Shown here: positions 28,908 through 39,893 of the stretch, piece after piece
Numbering within the stretch: position 1 is the first letter of the stretch
Layout of the letters: each line of letters begins with the position of its first letter
Assembly: GCA_949358305.1 (NCBI GenBank)
Contig: OX442315.1
Span: forward strand, 2,046,001 to 2,110,000
From: Strigamia acuminata
Lineage: Eukaryota > Arthropoda > Chilopoda > Geophilomorpha > Linotaeniidae
Reading direction: 5' to 3'
Length of the DNA: 64,000 nt
The notes under the pieces: generated by a model
Told to the model about the DNA's origin: nothing
The model's database searches: none
Seen by the model: only the letters and a program-made list of their open reading frames with translations
Position numbers and translations under genes: made by a program

Positions 28908-29096
28908 ATGATTTATTATGTGCTAAAAATGTTTCTTGGGTCTATTTTTATAGTAATCACGTATTTTCTGTTAGATGGTCAAAATTTACTTCGAGATAAA
29001 CTTTTGATAAAATGTGTAGACAACTATGACGAACATATACTTGACGAGGGAATGTGCCATCTAACTTCGAAAGTTCACAGAAATTTTAAATATTAA
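28908..29096 (+). CDS. Small membrane ORF, 62 aa
   Basis: A 62-codon frame starts with ATG at 28908 (an alternative ATG lies at 28929). Residues about 8-25 are hydrophobic and the remainder is polar with two Cys. This layout is common among small envelope proteins of large DNA viruses, and it lies next to viral-type genes. No homologue is recognised, and a frame of this size can occur by chance in AT-rich DNA. Confidence 0.3.
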   Translation: MIYYVLKMFLGSIFIVITYFLLDGQNLLRDKLLIKCVDNYDEHILDEGMCHLTSKVHRNFKY

Positions 29097-29550
29097 AGTA
29101 TGATTTAAATATTCATTGACTGACATTCTGAGAAAAATAAACAAAACGAGGTCTGAACAATGTGTAACTTCGTGTTAATAGCTTTTATGACTCACAATTG
29201 TGAATTTACATTTATTTCTTTTTATTACGCTTCTAGATTATTTTCCTAAAAAATAAATAAAATGAATGAATTTTCTTTACTTTATTTATTTTTATATTGC
29301 AAGAGTATAAAAAACTATAAATTGGAAATATTGAATAAGTTTTATTGCAAATTAACAATTTAACAACAAAGAGAAGGAACCAATTGGGATCGTGAAAACC
29401 TTAAATAAAGAAATAAATAAGCGGGAAATCAAACAACATGTAATTTTTTTAAAAAATTTTTCTATCCAAAAACATTACGGAAAGCAGTAAAAACAAAGCT
29501 ACTTAAAACATTGCTCCTAATTAATTTATCAACAAATATTGAAGTTAGAC
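29097..29550. other. AT-rich region upstream of the PPP1R15-like gene
   Basis: No gene, RNA or repeat is seen. It is the likely 5' flank of the gene starting at 29551. Confidence 0.4.
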
Positions 29551-30791
29551 ATGAAGGATAAGGAAACTGCTGAGTCTAATTTAGAAAATAACGAAATTTC
29601 AAATGTGCGTGATAAAGTGTGGAGAAGAGGAACTAATCGCCGCGCAAAAAGTCAGGCAGCAATTTCGAGAGAGAAAAAGAGAACCAGATGTAACAATCGC
29701 CGATCCAGGAGAGCAAGCAAGTGTAATTTAATAAAAACCGATTTAGATTGCGCAAAAGCCCAGGAAAACAGTGTCGTAAAAGAGAAAAATGTGCAAAAAG
29801 TGTCCAAATTACCGCTTGATGTTTTTCAATGTAGTTTTCTGAACGAAAACGAAGATAAAAATGTGCCCTTCGTCAGCGGGTGTACAAGTAATCGTTCCAA
29901 TTCGGTTCCTGACATTATCGGCACATCAGAATTGTTGGCGATTACTTGTAGCTTGGAGGACAATTGGGATTGTGTGGAAGACGAATGGGATTGTCTTGAC
30001 GAATGGGACGATAATGATGACGTATGGGTGTCATTACAGGTATTTTTTCATTGGCTTTTTTATTGTAGATTTAATATTTTTTTTTTTAAATTAGCAATGC
30101 GGATTACAAGCTACGGAGTTAGTTTTGGGTAATTTTGTGCGTCAAGATAAGATAGATGACACAACATCATTTGAAGAGTCCGAGGATGAGTTGAATTGTC
30201 GAATTCGGATTTTTGACGCAAACGCACGTTGGAAACGGGGATTAACTGACGATGTGTCAATGGTGTTGGGCAGTAAAAAAAAGAAAAAGGTACGTTAACT
30301 AAATTAATATTTAACTAAGTTAGCATTGAAGCTTCAGCAACATGACAGGGAAGTTATCATTTTCGTGCTAATCATGCCCACATTGATTCTAAGTTACCGG
30401 TAGTTAAAACAATAGAGATGTTTTAATGTTTTAATGTTTTAATTTTTCAAAAGAGAAAATATTTGTTTTGACTTTAATCCATGTATTGTGCTTCATCAGG
30501 AAATCGGTAGTGACCTATAATATAAATTTCACATAGTGATAAAATGGCAGAAACGTGCTAGGAAAAAAAATAATTTTTTTGTGTAATTTATAGGTTCATT
30601 TTGCATCAGATTTAGTCCATCAGCATTTGTTACCTTGCAAAGACAACGAAGATTCAAGGAAAGGGCCCTGGGAGGAATTTGCGCGTGATCGAGAGAGATT
30701 TACAAAGAAGATTAAATGTTTTTCCTGTATACTCAATCCAATTCTGCAGCAAAAACATAGAGAAAAGATTTACGATAAACTATACCATTGA
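29551..30791 (+). CDS. PPP1R15: PPP1R15 (GADD34/CReP)-like phosphatase regulator
   Basis: Three exons (29551-30039, 30095-30289, 30594-30791) with GT-AG borders and matching phases give 293 residues. Members of this family bind protein phosphatase 1 and G-actin and direct PP1 to phosphorylated eIF2-alpha, restoring translation after stress. The evidence is in the last exon: the RVxF-type PP1 docking motif KVHF (residues 228-231, split across the intron), followed by the family signature 'GPWEEFARDRERF' (252-264). The N-terminal part is basic and disordered; a Trp/Asp/Glu-rich stretch follows (about 140-160). It lies between viral-type genes and the FEM1-like gene. Several DNA viruses carry proteins with this core to counter host shut-off. 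Introns make a plain host gene equally possible. Confidence 0.82.
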
Positions 30792-31389
30792 TACAAATAT
30801 ACATATTTTTTGTTTATTTTTTTTTATTTTAGCAAATACCTTTTTATGACTTAATTATTTTGCATTTACAAATACTTATATCTCTATGCAATATATGGTA
30901 TAAATTACTGTATAAAAATGTAAACAAATAAATAAATAGCGTAAACCCATTGGGTTGACTATGTTGATGAAAGCGTAGTCATAGAATATAATACGGAAGA
31001 GATATACTCATTTTCAAAGGAGAATGGCTGCGGATTTTATTGCCTCTTAGCGCTCTATTTAGCAGCCAATCTGAATCTTAGACAAAAATTAATTATTAAA
31101 ATTGTTCGTGCAATGATACATCTAGGTTTACTATAAAGTAAGTAAATAATTAAGTCTTAATGAGAGATTGAGAGTGTGAGAATGAGAGTATACGGAGAGC
31201 AACATTTCAATGTTGTTTTTTTTCACGTTGGGTCTACAACATAAGTTGTCAATTCCTCAAAAGCGATAAAAACAATTGTTTATTTCTGTTTCAAATAAAA
31301 CAAAATTGAGATATTTATTGTTTCAATCTAAATTGAAAGGTTTATTACCACAAAAAAGATAAGAAAAAAATCTTATAATACATTTCAGA
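30792..31389. other. Intergenic, no gene seen
   Basis: AT-rich DNA between two convergent genes. No open frame of note and no clear repeat. Confidence 0.4.
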
Positions 31390-33462
31390 TTATTCATGTA
31401 ATACACGTCTACTTTCAAAGCTACAATTTGGAAACTTATGGATTTCAATGAAACTTTTTAGCATTTGCGGTAAATTATCATAAGGAACTTTAAACGTATT
31501 TATTGTTTTGGCTGTAATACATTTTAGACATAAATTAGAAGTAGCATTTAATAAAATCTTGATGTCACAATCAGTTGCAACTTCGAATGGCGTCAGCCCA
31601 CAGTTGTTAACAACGTCAGTGTGTGCCCCATTTCGTATCAACTCCATTAATAAAGCTTTTATTTCAATTTTGATGTCACGAATAGTTTCATATGGTGGGG
31701 CTATCAAACCTTTTAACAACAGCTCAGTTGATGTAAAATTTCTTATAATCTCGATTTTTTTGAATTTCCGAAAAGCAGCAATATAATGTAGGGGAGTATT
31801 TCTGGATGTGTCGATAGCGTTTACATTGGCTCCACATTTAATTAGTAGGTTAGCAGTGGCAGCGCAGGGGACCTGACAAACGTCACTTATGTGAAACTCG
31901 TCCACGATAGTATCCGCGTGCACGACTAAATGTAACAATGAACGCTTGTGCTTGTGAGTTGACAAACCCAAAGAATTCAAATTGGATGTCAAGCTATGAA
32001 TACACATCTTTTCTTGCTTTGTCATATTTGTCATTAATTTTGTTACTAAGATAAGTAAATATATAGTCGTCAAAATGTCTAGGTCGGTTTCATATTCAAG
32101 CATCTCCTTTTTTCTGTTTTTAACAGTCAAGAGCTTCACCTGGTTGTACTGTAGCTCTAAAATGCATCGTCTAAGTACCTCACTCAAGACCTCGAATGAG
32201 ATAACGACGCCTTTAGGTATCGCATGACAAAACACCCGCACAAGTCGCCGCAAGTTCATGGTGGCAGATCGATCGGTCTGCTGCCTCAATCTCAAAGCAT
32301 GCATCCATAGCGCTATACAGCGGTCATAATCTCCGCCATTAACAAAAGCCGCTTCGCGAAAAATCACTGAAGAATGCACGTCGGGATTGTGAGGAACGGG
32401 GATCCTCTTCTTGATCACCTGATATTCCCAGTATGGACTGTTGTCGCTCGTTTTTATCGATTCCAGTCCTTCCAGCATGTGGTGTTCCATGCATCTATCA
32501 TGAGGGTTCTCATGCGCTTCAACCTTAAGATATACACGTTTGAACGATATCCCCTGATTTAGATTTTGATGGCAAGACCAGAACTCCCAAAAAAAATGCG
32601 AATAGAAGCACCTATCGTCCAAGTCATGTTCTTGGTCTTCGGCGAAAGAAATGCCTAGTAGCTCCAATGCGTCGATTTTCTCAGCTTGCGATACATTTTC
32701 CCGCGATAGAAGAAATTTCAACACATCCATTCGATCTCTTTGGGCAGCCAGCAATAACGGCGACAACACATACCGAGTATTCTGCATTTCTGCTCCTTTT
32801 ATCAACATGTGTTGCATAATTTTCACGTCGTTCAGCTTTGCAGCATAATGCAGAGCTGTCATACCGTTAACCGCTACAATGTTTGGATTTGCCCCGTTTT
32901 CCAACAGGTAGTGAACGATCTGCGTATAGTTGTAGTAGGTGGCTTTTATCAAGCAAGTAGTTTTATAACGGTTGCCCTTGTTGATGTCCGCGCCACATTC
33001 GACCAGATATCGCACAATGTCCAACATGTTATTGGAACAAGCAGCAAGTAATGGCGTTGTTCCAGTTTGGATTGGGTGGTCGATGTCGGCGCCATTAGCA
33101 ACAAGACATCTCAAAACCTGCAAATGCCCGGCATTTGCAGCACACCACAAAGGAGTGGCACATTCGATAATGAGACTTCGAGTCCGTGTAAACGTGCATT
33201 CCTGATCGACAGATGGTTTAAAGCACGTTAATAAACATTCTACGACTTCTAAGTGGCCATTATTCGCGGCAACGGCAAGTGGTGAGAATATATGTCCGTC
33301 TTCCTCGGTCATGTGGTCCAGAACAATAGTGATTTCGTCATCGGGTTTACCTATCAGGAGGTGGAATAAAGTTGCGGGTATTCCATCACGTGCCGATAAG
33401 TAAACTTGTTGTTTCAGGATGTCCAATGTTTGGTTTTGCTCCAAATGCGAGTCGTGTGCCAT
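31390..33462 (-). CDS. Fem1-like: FEM1-like ankyrin protein, intronless, 690 aa
   Basis: A single 690-codon exon starts with ATG at 33462. FEM1 proteins are substrate receptors of CUL2 ubiquitin ligases that bind C-terminal degrons. The order here is the family order: about seven N-terminal ankyrin repeats (for example 'FSPLAVAANNGHLEVVECLL', 'TPLLAACSNNMLDIVRYLV'), a helical TPR-like middle with a VHL-box-type segment ('EAAFVNGGDYDRCIALW', about 375-395), and two C-terminal ankyrin repeats ('NTPLHYIAAFRKF', 'GLTPFEVATD'). It is slightly longer than typical FEM1B/C (about 620). The lack of introns suggests a retrocopy, or a copy carried by a virus or other mobile DNA, yet the frame is fully open, which implies selection or youth. 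Confidence 0.85.
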   Translation of the reverse strand: MAHDSHLEQNQTLDILKQQVYLSARDGIPATLFHLLIGKPDDEITIVLDHMTEEDGHIFSPLAVAANNGHLEVVECLLTCFKPSVDQECTFTRTRSLIIECATPLWCAANAGHLQVLRCLVANGADIDHPIQTGTTPLLAACSNNMLDIVRYLVECGADINKGNRYKTTCLIKATYYNYTQIVHYLLENGANPNIVAVNGMTALHYAAKLNDVKIMQHMLIKGAEMQNTRYVLSPLLLAAQRDRMDVLKFLLSRENVSQAEKIDALELLGISFAEDQEHDLDDRCFYSHFFWEFWSCHQNLNQGISFKRVYLKVEAHENPHDRCMEHHMLEGLESIKTSDNSPYWEYQVIKKRIPVPHNPDVHSSVIFREAAFVNGGDYDRCIALWMHALRLRQQTDRSATMNLRRLVRVFCHAIPKGVVISFEVLSEVLRRCILELQYNQVKLLTVKNRKKEMLEYETDLDILTTIYLLILVTKLMTNMTKQEKMCIHSLTSNLNSLGLSTHKHKRSLLHLVVHADTIVDEFHISDVCQVPCAATANLLIKCGANVNAIDTSRNTPLHYIAAFRKFKKIEIIRNFTSTELLLKGLIAPPYETIRDIKIEIKALLMELIRNGAHTDVVNNCGLTPFEVATDCDIKILLNATSNLCLKCITAKTINTFKVPYDNLPQMLKSFIEIHKFPNCSFESRRVLHE

Positions 33463-34365
33463 CTCTATTAGTAGACACTAGTTAGAGTTTTACATCTTGA
33501 GTTTTAGACATCAGACATCATGCGTGTTTAAATTGTATACATCACTTGTTTGAATTTGTAACAGACAAGTGTGGGAAAAAGTCATGGATAGTAATAGTTC
33601 AGTTTGTTTTTGTTACGTGTTTATATATTTTGTTGGTGTTTTTACAAATCCTTCAATGAGAAATAAATAAATTAAGAAATAATAAATAAATAATTTTTAA
33701 TTAAGCGCCAAGTGAAAAAACCCATTGAGATTGTAAAACCTTAACTTTAAATATTACGAATTTTCTATATGTACGACAACATTGAAAATGCAAAAGACCT
33801 TCGTATTATAACCGTACCGTACAGCGCTGCCATAAATTGTAATTTCCCCCTGTTTAACTAGATTAAATAGTAAAACTGTTAGATTTCTTCAAAATATTAG
33901 CAAAAAGGTTTTTCAATTTGAATTTTATTTTTAATTTTTCAATTTGAATTTTGAAAATTGGAAATTTGAACTTCAAATTCAAATTTCATTTTCTTGGTGT
34001 CGGGTGAGGGCAACGAATCTCAGAATTCAATTTTCAATTTTTAGGTGGCGCATCAGGACCACCATACTTTACGAACACAAACACAGAATGAATAAAAAAC
34101 AAGTCTTTGATGCCGAATGCTGATACGTCACTTTACAAATACACGATGTCAAGAACAGTCCATCATTCAACCAAGGATATATCCTTGATTCAACTCGGTT
34201 GTGGCGCCTGGTGAGAGAATAGCGATGTGACGTCACTATCACAGAGATATGGTATGGAGGCTCAACCTTGAATCATTTTCACAATCTCAAAATTTAATTT
34301 TAATTTTTAATTTTAATTGTTTAATTTTAATTTAAAAATAATATTTTTTTTAAATTTAAACTTAT
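33463..34365. other. AT-rich region with transposon-like debris
   Basis: The first part is the 5' flank of the FEM1-like gene. Between about 33900 and 34000 there is degenerate AATTTGAA-type low-complexity sequence. 34000-34290 is more balanced in composition and may be an old transposon fragment; no family is assigned. Confidence 0.35.
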
Positions 34366-34488
34366 GTTTTTAATTTGATAATTTTAATTTTTGCTGCATT
34401 TAAAATGTTTTTAATTTGATAATTTTAATTTTTGCTGCATTTAAAATGTTTTTAATTTGATAATTTTAATTTTTGCTGCATTTAAAAT
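34366..34488. repeat. 41-bp tandem repeat, three copies
   Basis: Three consecutive 41-bp units start at 34366, 34407 and 34448, each containing TTTAATTTGATAATTTTAAT and TTTGCTGCATTTAAAAT. A partial fourth unit follows at 34489. The copies look identical. Confidence 0.9.
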
Positions 34489-35791
34489 GTTTTGAAATGG
34501 AAAATATAATTATTTATGAATAATAAATCAAAACCAGTTTAAAGAAAACTAATGTTAAAGTTTTCATCAATTTACCACGAGTACATTTGTTATTTCCGTG
34601 AAGAATTAGTCCCGGTCATGGTAACGCTTCACATTCCAACGGCAGATAATAGCACTTGATGAACATCACTTGATGGACAGTGGCTCGCCACGAAATCTCG
34701 GCGAGGCTGCTGTGCCGTGAAGCTAAAATTTGGCCTTGGCGGATGATCGATCGCTCTTGTCTGGGGCAAGTTGTTTATCGCCTCTTGGCACTCCGAACCT
34801 TGCTGTTCGATGAAAGTCGTTTAGTTGGCCCTGTTTATGTTCGACATTAACTAATTCGACCCTTCTCTATCGATTGCGCCACTTGTCTCGGACGATTTCA
34901 GGTTCCACAGGCCTCAAATCGACGTTAGAAGTGGCTTAGGCAAATTGGCGAGTCTGGCAGGACGCCATTTTGAATTCTAACGGGCGTCAGCTTTTGGTGC
35001 TTTGTTCTCCGCCTTGTTTTGGTTTATTTTATCGGCTATTCGAGTTCATTGAACCCACATTAGCCTTCGTTTATTTCCCCAGCGAGATCTGTTTTGTTTT
35101 CACTTCAGAAAACGTAATTTTCCACCGACGTCATCTCTCCTAGGCTTCGGCTCGCTTGGATCGCCACTTAGAGCGACCCAATGAGCTGTTCGTATAGACC
35201 GTGTTCGAGGCGCCGGTTTGAGCATTCCTGGACCGATTTTGACCGTTTTTGTTTACAAAAACGGTCTCAGCGTCGTTTCTGGCTCTGGGAAGTACTTTCC
35301 AGCCTTTCAAACGGCCGGGAAGGTGCTTTTCGGAGTTGAGTCCCTTTTGGCATTTCCGTGTCGGGTTTTGGCGATCTCCCGACACGTGACCGTCGTCTGC
35401 TTCATCAGTTGAGGCCTTTTTCTTATGTTTTTACACTGTTTTTTGTGACTTTTATTGAGACAACTGTTTGGTGTAATTCTATTTGATCTTTTTCGGCTAC
35501 TTTTAGCGATTAAACATTTGTTAGCATTAAGTTTGCTGAATATTTGATGATTTTGTTATGCAGATAAGCCTGTGTTGCCCTTTGATTTATTTGTATTTTT
35601 TTATTTCCAGGCTTAATTTTTAACAATCATTTATTGTAAGTTGCCTATTGTTTTAGGCACGTTATCCCACGTGCCCATTCTTGTAAAGCAGTTTTTCTGC
35701 TCAGTTCTCGTTCATAATTCAAACAATAAACACGTCTGTGTTTCTTCTTGTTTTAAATGGATTGGATTTTCTTTCAAGCCTAGTTCTCAAC
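34489..35791. other. Unassigned, more GC-rich segment
   Basis: Composition shifts to higher GC between about 34600 and 35450, unlike the flanks, which suggests inserted foreign or transposon DNA. No coding domain is recognised. A palindrome of the type CCGTTTTTGTTTACAAAAACGG occurs near 35240. Confidence 0.35.
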
Positions 35792-36061
35792 ATGAGCTGG
35801 CTTGTTACAGGATCCGTGCAGACACACAATCTGCACGGAAACCTGAAATGTTTCGTCACGGACACAGCACTTGATCGAGTCACTCTACAAGAGCGAGTCC
35901 TCCTTCTCGAGTCCACTCTAGTGGACAACGCGCCCGGACTGCTTCGAGCAGTGGTGACGCCATTCTTCCTGATGTTGCAGCAGACCATTCCCACGGCCTT
36001 GGGTCGGCCTGCTACAGCATCTAAGATGCGTCAGGCACTCTCGACTGTCTTTGAGTATTAA
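35792..36061 (+). CDS. Possible 89-aa ORF in inserted DNA
   Basis: From the ATG at 35792 the frame encodes 89 residues, with a Leu-rich helical stretch ('LQERVLLLESTLVD') and no membrane segment. A pyrimidine-rich tract with CAAG at about 35764-35778 may be a splice acceptor, so this could be the last exon of a transposon gene. The codon composition is more GC-rich than that of the viral-type genes. The family is unknown. Confidence 0.3.
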   Translation: MSWLVTGSVQTHNLHGNLKCFVTDTALDRVTLQERVLLLESTLVDNAPGLLRAVVTPFFLMLQQTIPTALGRPATASKMRQALSTVFEY

Positions 36062-36282
36062 TAATCTCCAAACGTTGCCTCCATTCGAACGATACAGAGA
36101 CCCGACAGCTCGTCAATTTCTTTTTTATACGACCGAATTTCCACCGTGGTGTCAATCGGGACTAACAGTGGCATGAATTAGGACCCAAATACCGGAATTT
36201 TTGATCAAAATATGTTAAACATACATATATAGAACGTGAGGCGGCCATCAACGCCGCACCCCTTACAACGCGGGTCTAAATT

Positions 36283-36740
36283 GACTAAAATTACTGAATT
36301 TAGAGTCTAAATTGACCAAACGACTGAGTTTTAGGCTTCAGATGATCGAAACGACTGAATTCATTGTCTCAAAAGACCAGAACCACTGAATTCATTGTCT
36401 CAAAAGACCAGAACCACTGAATTCAATGTTCAAAATAACCAAAACGACTGAACTTAATTGTCTAAATTGACAAAAACTACTAAAATCAAAGTCTGAAATG
36501 ACTGAATTTTATGCCTCAATCGAAACAACTGAATTCAACGTCTCAAATGATCAAAACGACTGAAATAAATGTCTAAATTAACAAAACGAGTAAGATAAAT
36601 ATCTGAACTGGTCTAAATTAACCAAAATGACTAAAATAAATGTCTAAATTAACAAAAATGAGTAAGATAAATGTCTAAATTGGTCTAAATTAACCAAAAT
36701 GAGTAAAATAGATCTCTGAATCGAAAATGAGTAGTTAGGT
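36283..36740. repeat. Degenerate ~31-bp minisatellite, locus 1
   Basis: About fifteen diverged copies of a unit like CTAAATTGACCAAAACGACT plus GAATTCAATGT. A closely related array lies at 46650-47060; the two share long stretches almost unchanged, for example AGAACCACTGAATTCAATG. Confidence 0.8.
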
Positions 36741-37630
36741 GACGGGTCTGGTTAAATGTCTGTCCATTTCTTCTCCTCCTTCCACTTCTCTTCCTCCGTA
36801 CAATGTTCATTTTTCTTCCTCCGTTGCCAAATTGGTTTTTTTTCACGAATTTCTTTAGCATTTTCCGATTTATTCAGTTGCATTTTTTCTAATTTTCAAT
36901 TTTCAAATTTTCTATTTTCATTTTTTTCTTCTAATTTTCTATTTTCATTTTTTCTTCTAATTTTCAATTTTCAAATTTTCTATTTTTATTTTTTTCTTCT
37001 AATTTTCAATTTTTATTTTTTTCTAATTTTCAATTTTCATTTGTTTCTAATTTTCAAATTTTAAATTTCAATACATTTAAACTTTAATAGAATTACACAT
37101 TTTCATTCACAAATAAAAATAAGAAATAATTGCAAATATAAATGCAGGAAACAATTTAAAATAAAATATAATTTAAAAATGAAATTGTTTGGAGTTAAAT
37201 TGCTTAAAGATTATTTTTAATTTTAATTTGAGACAGAGTGAGTATTGGGTATTCAGTACTTTCATTATACTCAATTACTTGTTCAGACTATTTATGTGTG
37301 AGATGTTGTATGTTTACCAAGCCAGATAGCGTAATTGTATTAGTAGTTGCACAGTCCATAGAAAAATGCTATTTTTGCGAATAAAAATGCCATTTTTTGT
37401 GAATAAAAATGACATTTCACACGTGTTCTCAATTTTCACTGGTTAATATTTGTAAAAATATTTATTTTTTATTAATTTTTAAATCTATAATTATTTGTTA
37501 TCCTGGATGACATCAAGTGTTCACATTGATTTAGTTCGGGCTTTAGTTATTTGATTATCTCAGAACTGTTATTTTTAAAAAATAATATTAGCCTAGTTCC
37601 AAGGTGAGCAATACATTCATTTAATTTGTA
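36741..37630. repeat. Pyrimidine-rich and AT low-complexity segment
   Basis: 36750-36890 is a CT-rich block whose order of motifs ('TCCATTTCTCCT', 'TTCCGATTTATTCAGTTGCA') recurs at about 53430-53530. It then runs into TTTTCAATTTTCAAATTTTC low-complexity DNA to about 37080. The remainder is AT-rich with no gene seen. Confidence 0.6.
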
Positions 37631-38062
37631 CATGACACGTTTTTAACCAATTACAAATTCGCTGTTTTTGAAAAGAGGTCATAGAATATAAGAAATTAGT
37701 AATTCTACTTTCGCTTTTAAGGAAATGTTAAAATTATGTTCATTGGTCAAACCGAGTCAGGTGTTATCCCGGCAAAATTGTATGATAAAATTCATTTCCA
37801 TACGTTTATTTCCAGAGCTTGAGAGAGGTTGTAGAACATGCGTCTTGGTTTTTTAGCAACATGCGGTCAGTTTTCTCTCGTTTGTTTTTTTTCTGTACCG
37901 TGTATAGTTTTACACACAATCACCTGATGCCATACAACATTTCTAATCTCAGCTAATTAAAACAAATTTAAAAAAAATTGTGTTTTGCTTTACTTTTAAA
38001 GCAAACAAAAAAATAATGCCATTTTCTCCCTCATATTTCAAATATAGGACTAAAATTTCCCT
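37631..38062. repeat. 432-bp direct repeat, copy 1
   Basis: This segment begins CATGACACG and ends ATTTCCCT and recurs at 38419-38850 with only a few substitutions and single-base indels. The two copies are separated by 356 bp of unrelated sequence. No coding frame, primer-binding site or target duplication was found, so a local duplication is more likely than an LTR pair. Confidence 0.9.
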
Positions 38063-38418
38063 ATTAACAGTTCAAAACAATAAACAAACATTAAAAACAA
38101 ACAATTTGTCAAATAAATTCGATGAATAAATATTCAAAATCAATCCACATGAATGAATTCTTCTCAAAACTATTTGTGTGTAAACAACTTTAAATGTTGT
38201 TCAGATTGATCTTAACAGAATTAAATAACTTACAACACTTTATTTTATTTTCTAAAATTTAAATTAGCAATATGCTTGTTCCAAGCACAAAATGCTTTTC
38301 TGCTGAGTGAGAGAACAGTTTGGTCAAAAGCTCAGACACCTGGTTCGTTAACCTCACAGCTCGAGTTGAAGGAAAGCTATGCAACAGACTTTGACCAGAC
38401 AATTTTCCAGCCACACCA

Positions 38419-38850
38419 CATGACACGTTTTTAACCAATTACAAATTCGCTGTTTTTGAAAGGAGGTCATGGAATATAAGAAATTAGTAATTCTACTTTC
38501 GCTTTTAAGGAAATGTTAAAATTATGTTCATTGGTCAAACCGAGTCAGGTGTTATCCCGGCAAAATTGTATGATAAAATTCATTTGCATACGTTTATTTC
38601 CAGAGCTTGAGAGAGGTTGTAGAACATGCGTCTTGGTTTTTTAGCAACATGCGGTCAGTTTTCTCTCATTTGTTTTTTTCTGTACCGTGTATAGTTTTAC
38701 ACACAATCACCTGATGCCATACAACATTTCTAATCTCAGCTAATTAAAACAAATTTAAAAAAAAATTGTGTTTTGCTTTACTTTTAAAGCAAACAAAAAA
38801 ATAATGCCATTTCCTCCCTCATATTTCAAATATAGGACTAAAATTTCCCT
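38419..38850. repeat. 432-bp direct repeat, copy 2
   Basis: Second copy of 37631-38062 in the same orientation, nearly identical. It starts after CCACAC and ends just before GGTGCTTTAG. The following 400 bp to the next gene are AT-rich with nothing recognised. Confidence 0.9.
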
Positions 38851-39266
38851 GGTGCTTTAGGTTATTACCGGTAAATGATTTAATCTAAGTACTGAACTAA
38901 ATTATCTGAATAAATACTAAATGTTACCATTTTTTTTTAATTGATTTTCAACAATTGAACGTGTTAAAATTCAATTTGAATATTTGAAATTGAATTTAGA
39001 ATTTGAATTAGAATGTATTTTGACTGAATTTTTGGTGCACTGCGAAGTTTCCAGCTTTATACTATGTGTAATTGATTTAAAAGAATTTTAAGTGTTTAAT
39101 ACTGCTGAAATTATATTTTTATTTTATTTTTAATAATCATTTTTAATAATAAAAATAGACACAAGTTGTTGGATCATCGGGTCATTTTGGATCAGGAGAT
39201 GGAAGACAAATAATTAAGCTGAAATGTGGAAATGAACAAACAAGTTTCTAGCTTTCAAATTGTTAA

Positions 39267-39893
39267 TTAGGAGAGAGATAACAATTGTATTTTTTCCTGA
39301 CAATACAATTTTGTCACTTTCCACTTGCGTTCCACAAATTCGTTAAACATTTTCAAACCCATAAATTCAAAATACGTAAAAACAACAAAGTCAGGGCTTG
39401 TCTTTGTCTTGTCTTTCATCTCACGGCTCAAATACAAAGACATTAGTCGATCTATAGCACCCTCAAAAGCAGGCACAAACAGTTCAATTTCCAAATTCAG
39501 ATCCTCGCCTATTTTAATACAGATCGGGTCAAAACCGCTCAGCGCCGATGCTGATGTTAAGCAATCAGGATTCAAGTTTCTGAAAACTTCTTCCACACGA
39601 TCTAGCGTTTCCTTACATGTCAGAGTTACCCATTCGGAGCACGAGATATGTAAAAGCCTCGATTTATATAAACCGTTTTGGCGGAGGCAAAGATGTCGTC
39701 CGTCTTCTCGTTGTTGTTGAAATGACAACAAAATTTGGGGTCCATTAAACACAATAGTAGGTGAACCGTCATATTCAAAAAAAGACATTTTGCAGGTTTC
39801 GCACACAATACAGGAATGAACTTTACGACTTTGTAGCTGACTTCTTATTGGCTGACTTAGAGCACACAATTCTGCACTGACAGTCCTACTCAC
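39267..39893 (-). CDS. Hypothetical 208-aa protein
   Basis: An open frame of 208 codons; a second in-frame ATG at 39788 would give 173 residues and may be the real start, since the first 35 residues are Cys/Ser-rich and look non-conserved. The body alternates short beta-like segments and helices ('ETLDRVEEVFRNLN', 'AFEGAIDRLMSLYLSREM'). The section 'HISCSEWVTLTCKETLDRV' is faintly like the end of a PC4-type single-stranded DNA-binding domain, but this is only an impression. No membrane segment is seen. It lies in repeat-rich DNA and could belong to a transposon or to the viral insertion. Confidence 0.5.
   Translation of the reverse strand: MSRTVSAELCALSQPIRSQLQSRKVHSCIVCETCKMSFFEYDGSPTIVFNGPQILLSFQQQREDGRHLCLRQNGLYKSRLLHISCSEWVTLTCKETLDRVEEVFRNLNPDCLTSASALSGFDPICIKIGEDLNLEIELFVPAFEGAIDRLMSLYLSREMKDKTKTSPDFVVFTYFEFMGLKMFNEFVERKWKVTKLYCQEKIQLLSLS

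Noticed and set aside
37631-38850. LTR retrotransposon bounded by the 432-bp repeats
   Set aside because: The inner part is 356 bp with no primer-binding site, polypurine tract or coding remnant, and the ends lack TG/CA.
39267-39893. PC4-type DNA-binding protein
   Set aside because: The resemblance is limited to a short strand-helix segment and does not meet the standard for a domain call.
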